A stretch of 64,000 nt of DNA, taken from NCBI GenBank assembly GCA_003008705.1, contig PDUO01000009.1, forward strand, positions 434,001 through 498,000. The letters run 5' to 3'. The DNA comes from Pezicula radicicola (Eukaryota; Ascomycota; Leotiomycetes; Helotiales; Dermateaceae). The notes beneath the pieces are model-generated. The model did not search any database, had not been told where the DNA came from, and saw only the letters and a list, made by a program, of their open reading frames with translations. Shown piece after piece: positions 1 through 11,303 of this stretch. Each line of letters begins with the position of its first letter. The first letter of the stretch is position 1. Both the position numbers and the translations under genes were made by a program.

Positions 1-589
1 TATTATAACTAGGAGTTTATAGTTATATTCTAAGTTCTTTTTATTTTACTTAAGTATTACTTTTAGTCTCTCTATTAACTTTCCTATATAGTCTTATCTT
101 CTACTTAAGGCGTTAGCCCTAGTATTCTTTAATCCTTTTCTATAAGAGATAGTAAAGTTATATATAGATAGCTTTTCTAACTATTTAATTTATCTTTAGT
201 TAAGGATCTTTATTATTATAAAAGATATAAGATTCTTATAATTTATCTATACCTAGACTAGATAATTAGATCCTTTTATATAGACTCTCTATTATTTAAA
301 AGTAACTATAATAATTAATAGTTCTTTATTATATATATTATAATTTAGCTTTATAGGTATTATCTTCTAAAAGTAGTATATAACTAATCTTAATTTCCTA
401 TCTTTATTAAGCTATTCTAAATAAACTCTTATAGTAAAATCTAATATATCTATTTCTAGGATAATTTATTATTCTAGGTTAAAGGTAACTAGTATTAGTA
501 TAGTTATAAACTATTATTTAAGTATATTAAATACTTCCTAAGTCTTTAGATTTTATTTAAATTTCTATTCCTTTTTTATAAGTTCTATA

Positions 590-1190
590 AGTAGTTAGAC
601 TACTCTTAAGTATCCTTTAATAAATCTTTAATAGAAGTTTATAAACTCTAAGAAGATTTATACTTCTTTAATTATTTTAGGTTTAGACTAGATAAGTACT
701 ATATTAACCTTAGTTATATCTATTCTAATTCTATTAATTCCTATAATAAATCCTAAAAACTTAAGTTCTATTTTATAAAACTTATACTTTTCTAGTTTAA
801 TAAGAAGCTTTACTCCCTTAAGCTTCTCTAGTACTTTCTTAATATACTCTATATACTCGGTCTCTATCTTAGAAAAGATAAGTATATTATCTAAGTAAGT
901 AACTATAAAGATATTAAGATATTTATATAACTATTTATTAATTATCCTTTAGTATAATATAGATATATTTATAAGTCTAAATAGTATAATTAGATATTTA
1001 AATAGACTATAGTATATTTAGAATACTATCTTCTATTTATTACCCTTCTTTATCTAGATAATACTATATACTCCTTATATATCTAGGGTTATAAAGATCT
1101 TAGTATCTTATATTCTATTATATAGTTTATTAATTAAGGGTAAAGGGTATTGATCCTTAATAGTAATACTATTTAACTATTAATAGTCTA
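590..1190 (-). pseudogene. reverse transcriptase remnant of the gypsy element
   Basis: The minus strand carries a YLDN motif (family form YLDD) followed by ILIFSK near 887-898. After it come a lysine-rich connection and KFLGF near 742-763, then a frame interrupted by TAA and TAG into the stretch before RNase H. The aspartate-to-asparagine change at the catalytic pair and the in-frame stops make it dead. The order YLDD, FLGF, RNase H is specific to Ty3/gypsy pol. Confidence 0.85.
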
Positions 1191-1860
1191 TATAGAGACG
1201 AAGTATATTATCTAGTTTTAGTATATATAGGATTAAACTTACTATTAGTAATATAGATAGTTATATATATCCTTTTTTTAGATTTTTATTAATATATATC
1301 TTAAGACTCCTTAACTCTTTCTCTAAGAGTTAATAAATAAGTCTAAATATTAGACTCTTTCCTAGCTCGATAGATATCTTATAGTCCTATAGCTAGTACT
1401 CTAGAAGTATCTTATTCCTAGACCCTTTCTAGAATAGTAACTTATATTCCTTATATACTATTAGTATTCTCTTTAATATAGAGGTCTAGGCTAGGTCCTC
1501 TAGTTTATTAAAAGTTATATATAACTTCTCTTAGTCTAGAGATATCTTATCTCCTAAAAGTACTATATAGTTACTAATATACTAGTATTAGTTTATAGTA
1601 ATCTACTCTTTCTACTAGTTAATCTAGGGATTATAAGTCTTTAACTAAGGTATACTAAGAATTATTAAATAAGTCTCTAAAGTAATAAGATCTAGTTATA
1701 TCTCTTTAGTATATCCTTTTAATATTTTTATAATTAGTTAATTAGTCTTATAGATTACTATCCCCTTATTTAACCTAATTAGTTCTCTATTAATAATACT
1801 TAAATAATATAGTTTCTACTTTATTAGAACCTTAAATCCTTTATCTAATACTATACTTAT

Positions 1861-1900
1861 ATTAATAAAATTATCTATTATACCTAAGTCTACTATTACT
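1861..1900 (-). pseudogene. aspartic protease core of the RIP-damaged element
   Basis: On the minus strand these bases read as a hydrophobic run, aspartate, one residue, glycine, then a DNFIN-like end. This is the position and shape of the retropepsin active site in gypsy elements. The serine or threonine expected after aspartate has become leucine, which one TCA-to-TTA change would produce. The reading frame around it contains stops. Confidence 0.65.
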
Positions 1901-4640
1901 TATAGTACTTATTTATCTAACTAAACTACTAGGAAAAGCTATTATCCTTTTCCTACTATATATAATTCCTTCTTATTATATAGATTCCTAGACTCTTTAT
2001 AATTACTTAATAGTAGTCTTTTACTATTAAGGTCTTCTAGTTTTTTAATAATAAAACTTCTAGTATTAAAGTAACTTTATTTAATATATAGGATATATTA
2101 GTCTAATAGATAAACTTCCTCCTATTTAGCTAATACCCTAATCCCTCCTTAGATAAGTAGTAAGTAGTATAGCTATCTATATAGTAGATTATCTATAATA
2201 ATTAAGTATATTAGAGGTAATTAATCCTTACTATATCCTCCCCTTCTCTAAGTTTTATAATTTCTATATTGATTTTACTCCTTTCTTTCTTAAGTACTTT
2301 ATAAACTTAGTTTAATTATTTTTAGAAGTTAATATTACTAATTAACTTATTCTAGTATTACTAGCTATAGATAACTACTATTCCTTCTCTAGTTATAGCT
2401 TCCTTAACTTATATTTTAATTAACTTCTCTAGCTTATATAGTTAGTACTTATACTTAGTTATCTTAAATAAGATATCTTCTAAGTATTTAGCTTATATTT
2501 TTTTATCTATATTAAGACTATATTTAGTAAGTTCTATCTTCCTCCTTAGATATTCCTTAGTTAATTCTTTAAAAACTTCTATAGTAGATACTTATCCTAA
2601 TAGGATTTATAATTATCTATACTCTAATACTATTATTTCTTTTATATTACTATCTTCTAACTTCTTAGACTCTTCTAGCGACTCTATAGTTTCTACTAAT
2701 ATAGTAGTATTTTTCTATAGTTTATTTTCTTTCTTAAACTTATCTAACTCTATAAGCTCCTCTTCTAGGGTAATAACTTTAAAGATTTCTTCTAATAACT
2801 CTTACTCTATAGTATATAGTTATATTAGTCTATTATAACCCTTCCGTCCTATAGTATTAAGCTTGTCTCTTTATCCTAAGTAGTAGTTCCTTCCTCTACT
2901 CTTATAGTTATAGGAAATATATCTAGGTTTTCTATAATTAAAGTATATTCTATTTTCTATATACTTTTATCTCTCTTAGGGTAAGATTTCTTTCTAAAAT
3001 ATAGTATTAAGTTCTATAGGATCTCTGTAGTTATTATTCCTATCTATCCTACTCTTACCTTCCTCTAACCTTTTATATCTAGGGTTATACTTACCTTTCT
3101 TTTCTATACTTCTTTTATACTAAGTATTATTAATTTTATAGACGGCCTTAATAAGGTCTTCTAGGGTATCTATTATTCCTTACTATCTTAGAAGTTTATC
3201 CTTTACTATATCTTTTAGTCCCTTCTTATATTAATACTATAAAGCGTTATCTCCTTACTCTATCCTAGTAGAGTAGTATTAGAAATCTCTAGTATATATT
3301 ATAACTAACCCTTTCTATTATAATACCTTAATAGCCCTCTCTACTTCCTTCTTTTTATCTATTACTCTAAAGTTTAATTTAATCTCTTCTAAGAACCCCT
3401 TCTAGGAACTGAAGATTTTTATAGTTATATCTTTTATATTATCCCTAATCTCTCCTTAAGAGTTAGTATTCTAAAGGTAATCTTCTAAGAACCCTTTAAT
3501 CTAGTTTATAGTCTTCCCTTCTAGTAGTATAACTATCTAAAGGACCTACTCTATCTATAATTAAAAGTATTCTCTATTAAATATAATATATAGTCGGAGT
3601 TATAATAGGAATTTATAAAGTTTATTTTATTCTCTATTAAATAGATTAATAGTTTTATACTTTAGATTCTTATTGATTTCTTCTACTAAGGTTATTATTA
3701 TCTAGGGAGTAGTATATAAGGTACTACCTAGTATAGTTATTATTACTTAACTTAATATATATACTAGTACCTTATAGGTTAGTACTTAAAGTATAATATA
3801 GAGTAGTCTTTTAGTCCTAGTATTAGTTGAAAGAGGTAATATTAGGTTTAAGTTTTAAGATAGGGATACTATTACTAAGTTAAGACTTAATAGAGTTACT
3901 AGTTACTAAGTATATATAAAGATACTATATTTAAATTAAGTATAAAGCTTCTATCTAAGAGGAAATAACTATCTACTTATATAGAACCTTTATAATTATA
4001 GATTAACCTAGATTATAGTAATCCTCTATAATCCTATAGATTATAATAATCTATAATAATCCTATCCTTATTATATAATCTTATTATATAACCTCCTTAC
4101 CTATATACTAATAGTTCTCTATACTAAGTTCCCTAGGGTCTATAGCTAAGCCTTAGACCGAGAGTCTTATTATATTTATAATATTAAGTAAGATACTTAT
4201 AGTTTACTATAGTAGAAAGTCTTATAACTTATTAAAACCTTATTAATAGTAATTGATATATTTCTATTATTATTAAATTCTTAACTAAAAATACTTATTT
4301 AAACAACGAGTTAGTACTAGTAAATTAAAAGACTAGTAACTTAAACTAGTAAAGTAGAAATATAAGTAATATCTATCCCTATATATTGAAAAACATTATA
4401 TACTAAAAAGACTTTATAGTTTAAGGGTTTTAAATCTCTATTATATAAATATATAAAGTTATAATTAGTTTACTATTATTCTTTAGTTATTTATCTATAA
4501 AGCCTTAACTTATAGTTAGAAAAATACTATAGTTTAACTATACTATTAATTATCTTATTAAAAGTATTAAATACTACTATAGTTATTACCCCTACTCTAT
4601 TATAACTATTGACCTATCCCTGGAATTCGGGGCCGTGGTA

Positions 4641-6344
4641 TAGAACTCCTATTAAATTTAAATATAGGTCTAAGGTTTAAAGATATAGAATATAAGGAAA
4701 CCTACCTATTAGATTTATCTAGACAAAAGTAGGAGGTACACAAAATGCCAAGCATCTTAATAAGCGAGGAAGGATTTATCGCCCTTACCTAATATTGTAT
4801 TCAAAGCCACGCTAGTCGCATTTTATTACGCATTTTATAAATATCACGTGAATTGTGGCGTTCTTCTAGAAATTTCCATGAGCAGCCACCGCGGCTGCTT
4901 TCGCTCTGCCGTGCGCTGCCAGCCCATCGTTCTCATCCCTCAATGTCGATCATCACCGCAGCAAGCCATGAGGGACCGCGCCAGTAAAGCCCTCGCAGAG
5001 CCCTTTCTGCCGGGAGGACTATGCTTAAAGTTTAAATGGTCTTCTGCTATCTCCTTCAGATTACTTCGACGAAGAAGGATGACGGCGACTACGTCCCTAT
5101 CTCGCCAACACCCAAGAAGGGCTATCCAATCCAACTTCGACTTCGTCTACACCAAGGACACGAGAAACCCCTATAGAAAACTGAGTCGAAAGGCGTTCAA
5201 CCTAACATAGAACCTTTCTCGTGCCTTTATCTTAAAACGTCGTTCAAGTCTCATTAACGTATCAATAAAATCTATCCCTTACTGCAATTGATACAGATTG
5301 ACTAAAGAAAGACCCTAGTACGAAGCACCCTTAGCGCAATACCCGCACCACACACAATCCTTATTGCATAGTGCCTAGTCCTGATCTTCGAGCATGTTCA
5401 TCATATGCCCTGTATTTGGATTAACCTTCGAACCCGAGTGGCTACCTGGACCTATTTTCTGTCACTGTCGCGTCACGTGCGTGTTAGTCACGTGATATGA
5501 ACTGTGCCCTTATATATTAGAATAGCTAATAAGGTGCTTAACCTTATTATTGTGCCTTTTTGGCCAGTTTACCCACACTGGTAAAGCTATTTCCTGTGTG
5601 TGTATTACTCTAGTCTAAGTAACTGTAACATTTTCAGTAAGTTTCCCCTTCTTGTCTTCTTCTTTTTCATCTTCGTTCCCTCGGTAAGAAATGATTTCTT
5701 TTCTCCTGCTATACTCTGCTCAGAAATGAGTGTATCCGGATTCCGAGCCAAAAAGTCGTCGGCTGGCCGCCTGAAAAAGGGATGAACTTGGTACACTTAA
5801 CAGAGCTCGCTGCTTATTCAATCAGCACGCCTTACGCTATAATTGGCTTCCTGGTCTTGCAGCGAGAGTCTTTGCACCAGCTCGTCGAGACGTACAGCTG
5901 AGAGCGAAATTGATGTCCTGTTTGCCTAACCTCTTTGAATAACTCTGAGCGCACAGATGTTGCTATCTTAGGTGTCACCTGAAGAGCGAATACATGTTTT
6001 GCCAAAACCGAGAATGGAGGCAGGCCAATTCTGACGTCCTCCCATCCACCATCAATAAACTTTACCACTTCAATAGCACAAAATTCGGCACTCTGGATGT
6101 ATAAACTTACTCAAAACGGAATTGTATACAATGACTTGCAAAATCAGGTTCAAATCCAAATACTTTCGAATTTAGGAAAACTTTTGCTGCAAGAATAGGA
6201 TATTGCTACGACTAACAGCCTAATGATGACAGGGATGAACAGCTAGTCCACGCATCAACAAACTCCCCCGTGCTGCTTAGCTCGCTGAGGTCGAGCAAAT
6301 GTATGTTGAGCTATAACGTTGTAAGACGCTGGCTGTGCCCTCTG
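4641..6344. other. gene-free transition from RIP-affected to normal DNA
   Basis: CpA and TpG reappear between about 4620 and 4750, and composition becomes normal after that. Short open frames exist here (for example 4848-5210), but none resembles a known protein or has a convincing start. Two CACGTG cores lie 17 bases apart near 5474 and 5491, with a third near 4846. I see no gene. Confidence 0.6.
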
Positions 6345-8194
6345 TTATTCAATGCGAACAATTCTCGGCTCAATGTTATTAGGAAATAAAACGTCTGCAA
6401 TGTTCCGTGCGTTAATAAGCCCAATTCTACAAAAAGAATCCCGGTCCTCGAACTTGCGGAGTACAAGACCCATAACATCCGGTTCTGTAGTATTGCGACC
6501 ACGCCCTAGCCGTAAGCAGTAAATAGTCTCAGCAATATCGCCTGTTTGTGGGTAATCAAAATCACAGAAGCGAAGAAAACTGTCTGCCTCAACCAAAACT
6601 GCTCGTAGATAGAGTATCCCAACATTAACATCTCCGAACGGTGCCACATGATTAGAAAGCTCGATAGAGAAATCAACCAGCTTAGCATCTTCAGTGAATA
6701 TAGACTTAAACTCAACTTCTCCCGGGAATGAAACCCATGACCAGCTCGGAAGACCTTTTATAATTGGTGGTGTGATGCAACTTTTGTTTCGGAAGGGTTT
6801 ATACCAAGCTATCTGTTTGATTAACAGATCTCGCCAAGTACCAGCGAGATATTCGTCTTTCCATATATCGTGCAGCTCGCTTACAATACCGGCAAAAGCA
6901 GGCAAGCGGTCTCCCCAAAATGTCAACTCCTTCCCACTGTAATGTTGCACTAGTGTTATCCACTTGCTGTTTCGCAGTCTGAGCTCGTTTTCCTTCGGTT
7001 TTCCTGGTAAGCCAAAAATGGTAGACGGAATAAATTCATACCCTCCTTCTAGAAAAAAAGCGTATGTCGGCCAAACAGGTTTAAAATGTTCCGTATGGCA
7101 TTTCCAGATCAACTCTGTCGCGCCATAACGGAGGAGACGTGGTGATAAGATAGTCTCCTGAAATGCCCATCCCCTAGTATCAAGCCGCTCCATATCCCCC
7201 CCTGGACGATGCATTCTATCAAGGTCTTTTCGGAGCCAGATAGTACCGTTGCCTGTAGGAAGGTACATTGGGAGACAGCAAGCATGTCTAAGAGGCCGAT
7301 CTTCGAGGAATCCGTCATTAACGCTTGAAGTTTTGCATGCGGAAATTGTAATTGTGGCATTTTTGTAATACTGCCCCATCTGCTCAATCTCCTTTGCTTT
7401 GTCATTGTCGTCGTTTTGAATGATACAGAAGGCATCTACCCAAAGATAGCGAAACCCGAGGCTCCGAACAACCGTAATAGCGTCTTGTATTGTAGGTAGA
7501 AATGAGGGAATAACAATTTGGTGAGCCTCCAAATTAAGGGTAGTTGTTAAGGTTTCTTGTGGTCCACCCTAACTATAACTCAAACAGCAGTAATTAGCTT
7601 GCTGTCCTGGCGTAGAAATGTGGAGTTTCGACTTTGAGGAAACCCCTTGCCCGATGTCAATCACCCTCGTAGGCAGAGGAGGAGTAAGGTAGCGGGGGCA
7701 GTTTTTATGGTATAGCTTGCAATCTCGTATGAGTGTCTTTATGTTTTGCACAACATCGTCACCCGTAACTCGGACGGCAGTAGGACTGGCCTGGAGAAAC
7801 ATTGCGGCAGGGTCATCTGCAACCGGTCAGTATACAACAACTCAAGGATGGCGAATATCGACAAACCTTTCGATGTGAACGCTTCTATGCAAAATTTCTG
7901 CTTGCCTCCAGCATCAAATATCAACTTTTGAATAGAGAATATAGAAGGTTCAGAGGTATTGCTAGATTTTCTGAGCTCTGCAAATACACGGACACGCTTC
8001 CTTAACTTTGTATGTGCTGAAAATCTCGTAAAGCATGTGCTGCGTAATAAGATACATAATGGGCAGCCGCTAAGGGTGGACTCATGTAGGTCTTTGTAAC
8101 TGTGATGTGCATAACCTTCTGTTAATGCCAAAGATTTGAGACCATCCAACGATGATGTCATGACGAGACATCGTTTGCACAAAGACGCTGACAT
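6345..8194 (-). pseudogene. HET-domain (heterokaryon incompatibility) gene, disrupted
   Basis: HET-domain proteins mediate allorecognition and programmed cell death when unlike fungal strains fuse. The N-terminal part (start near 8194) has the usual cysteine-containing SLCKRC leader and a GCPLC motif. The HET core follows with LPTRVIDIG, CLSYS, then FLPTIQDAI, FRYLWVDAFCIIQ and LDTRGWAFQE. Two lesions break the frame. A shift lies between about 7815 and 7835, between SIFA and the ADDPAAMF stretch. A TAG at 7569-7571 replaces the tryptophan codon of the conserved SYxWG motif. After the stop the frame is intact for about 400 codons to 6345, so the damage looks recent. The stop fits CpA-to-TpA on the plus strand, the RIP signature, and the dead retroelement lies 1.7 kb away. 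No intron fits either lesion. Confidence 0.85.
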
Positions 8195-8935
8195 GCTTTC
8201 TATTAGTAACAAAAATTTATTCGTATAATAGTCGACTCTCTGCGACAACCTTGTTGCCTATAAAGCGTTATCACGTGGGTCGAGCAATAGCCACAAGCTT
8301 GGCAAATAAGTGAAATTACGCCGTATTTACCGAAATATTATGGCAGGTGCGGGGTCGTTTTGCTCTAACCAAAAGTCGTTAGTCGCTTCGTCTCGAGGTA
8401 CTAATCCGCAGAGCAACCTTACCTGAATGTGCACACGTTAGCAGCCACAAGGCTAATAACGATTTCCCGTATAGTAGTAAGGCCTTAGAGTTCGGATAAG
8501 ACCCCTTTATAAATATTAGGGATAGTAAGAGCTCGGTAGTAGAGCTATAGTAGAGGAAGTTTGTTACGCTATAAAAGGGGACTCTTTGTAAATTAGGCGT
8601 AAGGGCAACGATACGAACGTGATTTTCGAGTAAGAGGGGTTTAGGGTGTCTAGGAGTGGCCAGGGAATATAACTTATAAAAAAATATAAGAGATATTAAG
8701 GTGTATACAGATTTTAAGATACTTAAAGTCAAAGTACCTATCTTTTTTTTCGGCACGGTGGGTTTTTCGCCACGCAGGGATAGACGTTAGTATGTAGTGT
8801 TTAAATCGAACAAATTCACAACTAATCAAACACTCACACTACAATTCACCCCCAAAAAATTTGGTTTTTCATTATCACTATAAGTAAATGGTACCCAGAA
8901 TAAAATTACCAATTAAACCAATCCCTTCCCCTTTT
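8195..8935. other. intergenic; partly RIP-like relic
   Basis: No gene is supported here. Bases 8461-8540 contain no CpA or TpG and look like a small RIP-affected repeat fragment. The rest is ordinary intergenic sequence. A minus-strand frame at 8379-8756 exists but has no recognisable content. Confidence 0.4.
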
Positions 8936-8964
8936 ATCATCATCATCATCATCATCATCATCAT
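8936..8964. repeat. (ATC)n trinucleotide microsatellite
   Basis: Nearly ten perfect ATC units lie just downstream of the stop codon of the amine oxidase gene, probably inside its 3' untranslated region. Such tracts are usually polymorphic between strains. Confidence 0.95.
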
Positions 8965-8989
8965 AACCCCAATCAATCCAAGACCCCAT

Positions 8990-11227
8990 CTAAACCGAAA
9001 TCCACCTAGCCATCCACTCCTCGGTAACATTCTTAGCCTCATCAACCAACCCCATATCAAGCAAAAGTTGAGTAGTACCTCTAACAGCACTCTCAAGCGC
9101 CGACCAAATCCAAGCATGAGTATAACTAGTATGTTCACCAACAAACACGGTGTGAAACTCAGTGTTGAAGTAAGCTGGGATGTATAAATCTTGTTGGCCG
9201 GAGAGAGGTGAACACCATGCTCCGGATTGATATTCGTTGTTTTCCCAGCAGATGCGGTCGTAGTTGCCGGTGAATTGTTCGGCCGCTATCTCGCCGTGGA
9301 CTTCGATCATTGCACGCTGGACTAGTGCTACGTGGTCGATTTCTGTCATGGAGGCTAGTGTGCGGGCTGTTACGTCCGAGATGTAGGAGGCGAGCATTAC
9401 TCCTGGTCCGGTGGCATTGATGGTGTAGGAGGGGTAGCAAATAGAGCCGATTCCAGGGATATCGGTGCTGCCACAACCGCCAATTCTGAGGTGTGTTAGT
9501 TCTGTTTACTTGAGTGAATGAAGGAGGTTAAAACGGGTACTTACATTGGGTTTTCGAGATGCTCCCAAAAACGAGTCTTGTAGTGGAGTGCGACCTTGCA
9601 AGCTTGTTGGTAGTTAAGTGTGTTGATGGCTCTGGTGAGGAGAGAAGAGTATTCAGGCAGACGCCAAAGTCGGACTTTGGAGAAAGGAACTGCAGTGATG
9701 ACATAGTCGAACTCTGCTGACTCTGGCTCGACATCGAATGGGTTTCCTGGGCGCCAAGAGACCTTGACCTTTTCTGTTGTCTCGTTGTATGCCAATTCTT
9801 GAATGACAGTCTGGAATTGGGTACGGTTGAGAACCTGTGGTCCAAAAGCAGCTGGCAGTCTGCTCAATCCCTGATCAATAGTTCTCCACTCAGTAGCAAT
9901 GAAGTAAAGATCATCGTAAAACCAGGAATCGTCTTGTGGTCCTGAGCCACCAATCTCATCGGAGATGTTCAAGTTTGCGCCAAGCACGTATCGAAGATAC
10001 TGTGATTCTGAGTAGTCAAAGACGCCCCTGTCTACTGCGTCTTTATGGACCTTGAAAATATTCTTGCCCATTTCAGCTAGTGTAGCATCATCTGCGCCAA
10101 CCCACTCCTCGTAGGCAGCTTCAAGTTCCGCAGCTTCAGTTGCATTGGAGTAGGTGGTGTTTGTAGCCAAAGAGGGATTGGCTGCAACTTCGGCTTTACC
10201 TGGAACGGTTCCATCTGGATTGCGGGCGCGAGTATTAACTGGAGTGTTGGGACTTGCTTGAATCCAAGGAATGAAGTTTACAGCGTAAGACGAATCGTTG
10301 CCATTCTGTTCATTGAGCTTTTCTGCAAGCTGGAATACAAGTTTATGGTCATTGATGGTGATTGTTGTGTTGGTGTCAGTGTCAGTAACGCTAACTGGGA
10401 AACGCATGGGCCCCATCTCTTGGTATTGATACTGATCAGACGTGGTGCCGTTCTTTACAATCGCAGTCAGTATTAGATATCTAAAAGGAAATGCACTTAA
10501 CATACCAAGTATGAAGTGTGAACACGACCTCCAATGCGGTTTGATGCCTCAAGGATTTTCCAGTTGGTCATGCCAACTGAGTCGAGAATATGCTGCCAAG
10601 TCAAGTTAGTTACTAAGCATAAAGATTGGAAGCGGAGGTACGAACAGCACTCATAAGTCCTGACATTCCTCCTCCAAGAATACCAATTGTGCTTCCCTTA
10701 GCTTTTGCAACGAAGACATCTTCAGGTTCTTTGGCAGAAATGTATTCAACGCCATCAAACCATGGGCCCTCAACGTCAACATAGTCGGCGATTGGGATGC
10801 TCCTTCTTGCTCGCTTAGCCACAACATTAATGGGCTGGGACATTCCAACGAGCTCATCCCCGTTGAGGTAAGCGTGCAAACACCCAAGATCTGGTGCGTT
10901 TGCAGGAACAACCCAAACGAATCTCTCGGGGCGAGAATCCAACCACTCGAGGTTACGCTTGGTCAGTGCTCGGCTGCCAATGCTTGTTGATCCAACCCGA
11001 TGGTGAGAACTATCCGGAGTCCTGGATGAACGATCGCAAGATCCAAAATGTAGCGATAAGTCGCCATCGAGAGGATTGTTGTACGAAATGTGGATGTTAT
11101 GAACTCCACTTGCTTCAACGTTGAATGGGCCCAGGAAATCAACTGAAGCTGATCGGGGTATGGCAGTACCTTCAATGGAAGCAGAGAATGCAGCCACCAA
11201 GGCAAGGCAGAGAGAAGCGCGACCCAT
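8990..11227 (-). CDS. secreted L-amino-acid oxidase-like flavin amine oxidase
   Basis: FAD enzyme of the amine oxidase family that would oxidatively deaminate amino acids or amines to keto acids, ammonia and hydrogen peroxide. My model is join of 11227-10646, 10592-10506, 10452-9545 and 9485-8990, giving 690 residues with introns of 53, 53 and 59 bases. A hydrophobic N-terminus (SLCLALVAAFSASIEGTA) looks like a signal peptide. The dinucleotide-binding GGGMSG lies at residues 185-190, followed by EASNRIGGRVHT about 25 residues later. The C-terminal FAD-contacting GEHTSYTHAWIWSALES starts near residue 642. Several NxT/S sites suit a secreted glycoprotein. The first intron uses GTTCGT as donor, chosen because it keeps the conserved LMSAxxLDSVG spacing. 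Fungal L-amino-acid oxidase is the best fit. Monoamine or polyamine oxidase is less likely given the signal peptide. Confidence 0.88.
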
Positions 11228-11295
11228 TTTAAAAAGAAACCTTTGACGGCGAGAAAGAGGGATGGCCAGAACTTACAACTTGCGAATAACGCTGG

Positions 11296-11303
11296 CTTAA
11301 ATA
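11296..11303 (-). promoter_or_regulatory. possible TATA box of the amine oxidase gene
   Basis: The minus strand reads TATTTAAG about 70 bases before the start codon of the amine oxidase, in an otherwise mixed sequence. Position and sequence suit a core promoter element, but there is no direct evidence. Confidence 0.35.

Larger units (their letters stand above)
1..4640 (-). mobile_element. RIP-destroyed Ty3/gypsy LTR retrotransposon (left part outside window)
   Basis: The segment is extremely AT-rich and nearly devoid of CpA and TpG, the mark of saturating RIP. Read on the minus strand, the pol order of a Ty3/gypsy element is still visible. There is a protease-like stretch near 1861-1900 (aspartate-X-glycine followed by DNFI). 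Reverse transcriptase follows, with a YLDN motif near 887-898 and a KFLGF stretch near 742-763. RNase H-like sequence lies at about 240-480. Stops occur where CAA or CAG codons are expected (TAA, TAG), consistent with C-to-T change in CpA. Integrase should lie beyond position 1. The gag half should lie between about 2.1 and 4.3 kb, but I could not identify it. No LTR boundary is recognisable. It cannot be active. Confidence 0.9.

Noticed and set aside
2820..2935. Possible zinc-knuckle (gag) sequence on the minus strand of the retroelement.
   Set aside because: A GRKG-like stretch is visible, but the cysteine and histidine codons cannot be placed with the right spacing.
4848..5210. A 120-codon plus-strand frame beside the transposon border.
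   Set aside because: No recognisable motif, mixed composition, poor start context and a competing frame on the other strand.
6130..6170. GGTTCAAATCC, resembling a tRNA T-arm.
   Set aside because: No acceptor stem, anticodon arm or D-arm can be folded around it. No tRNA or rRNA gene was seen in the window.
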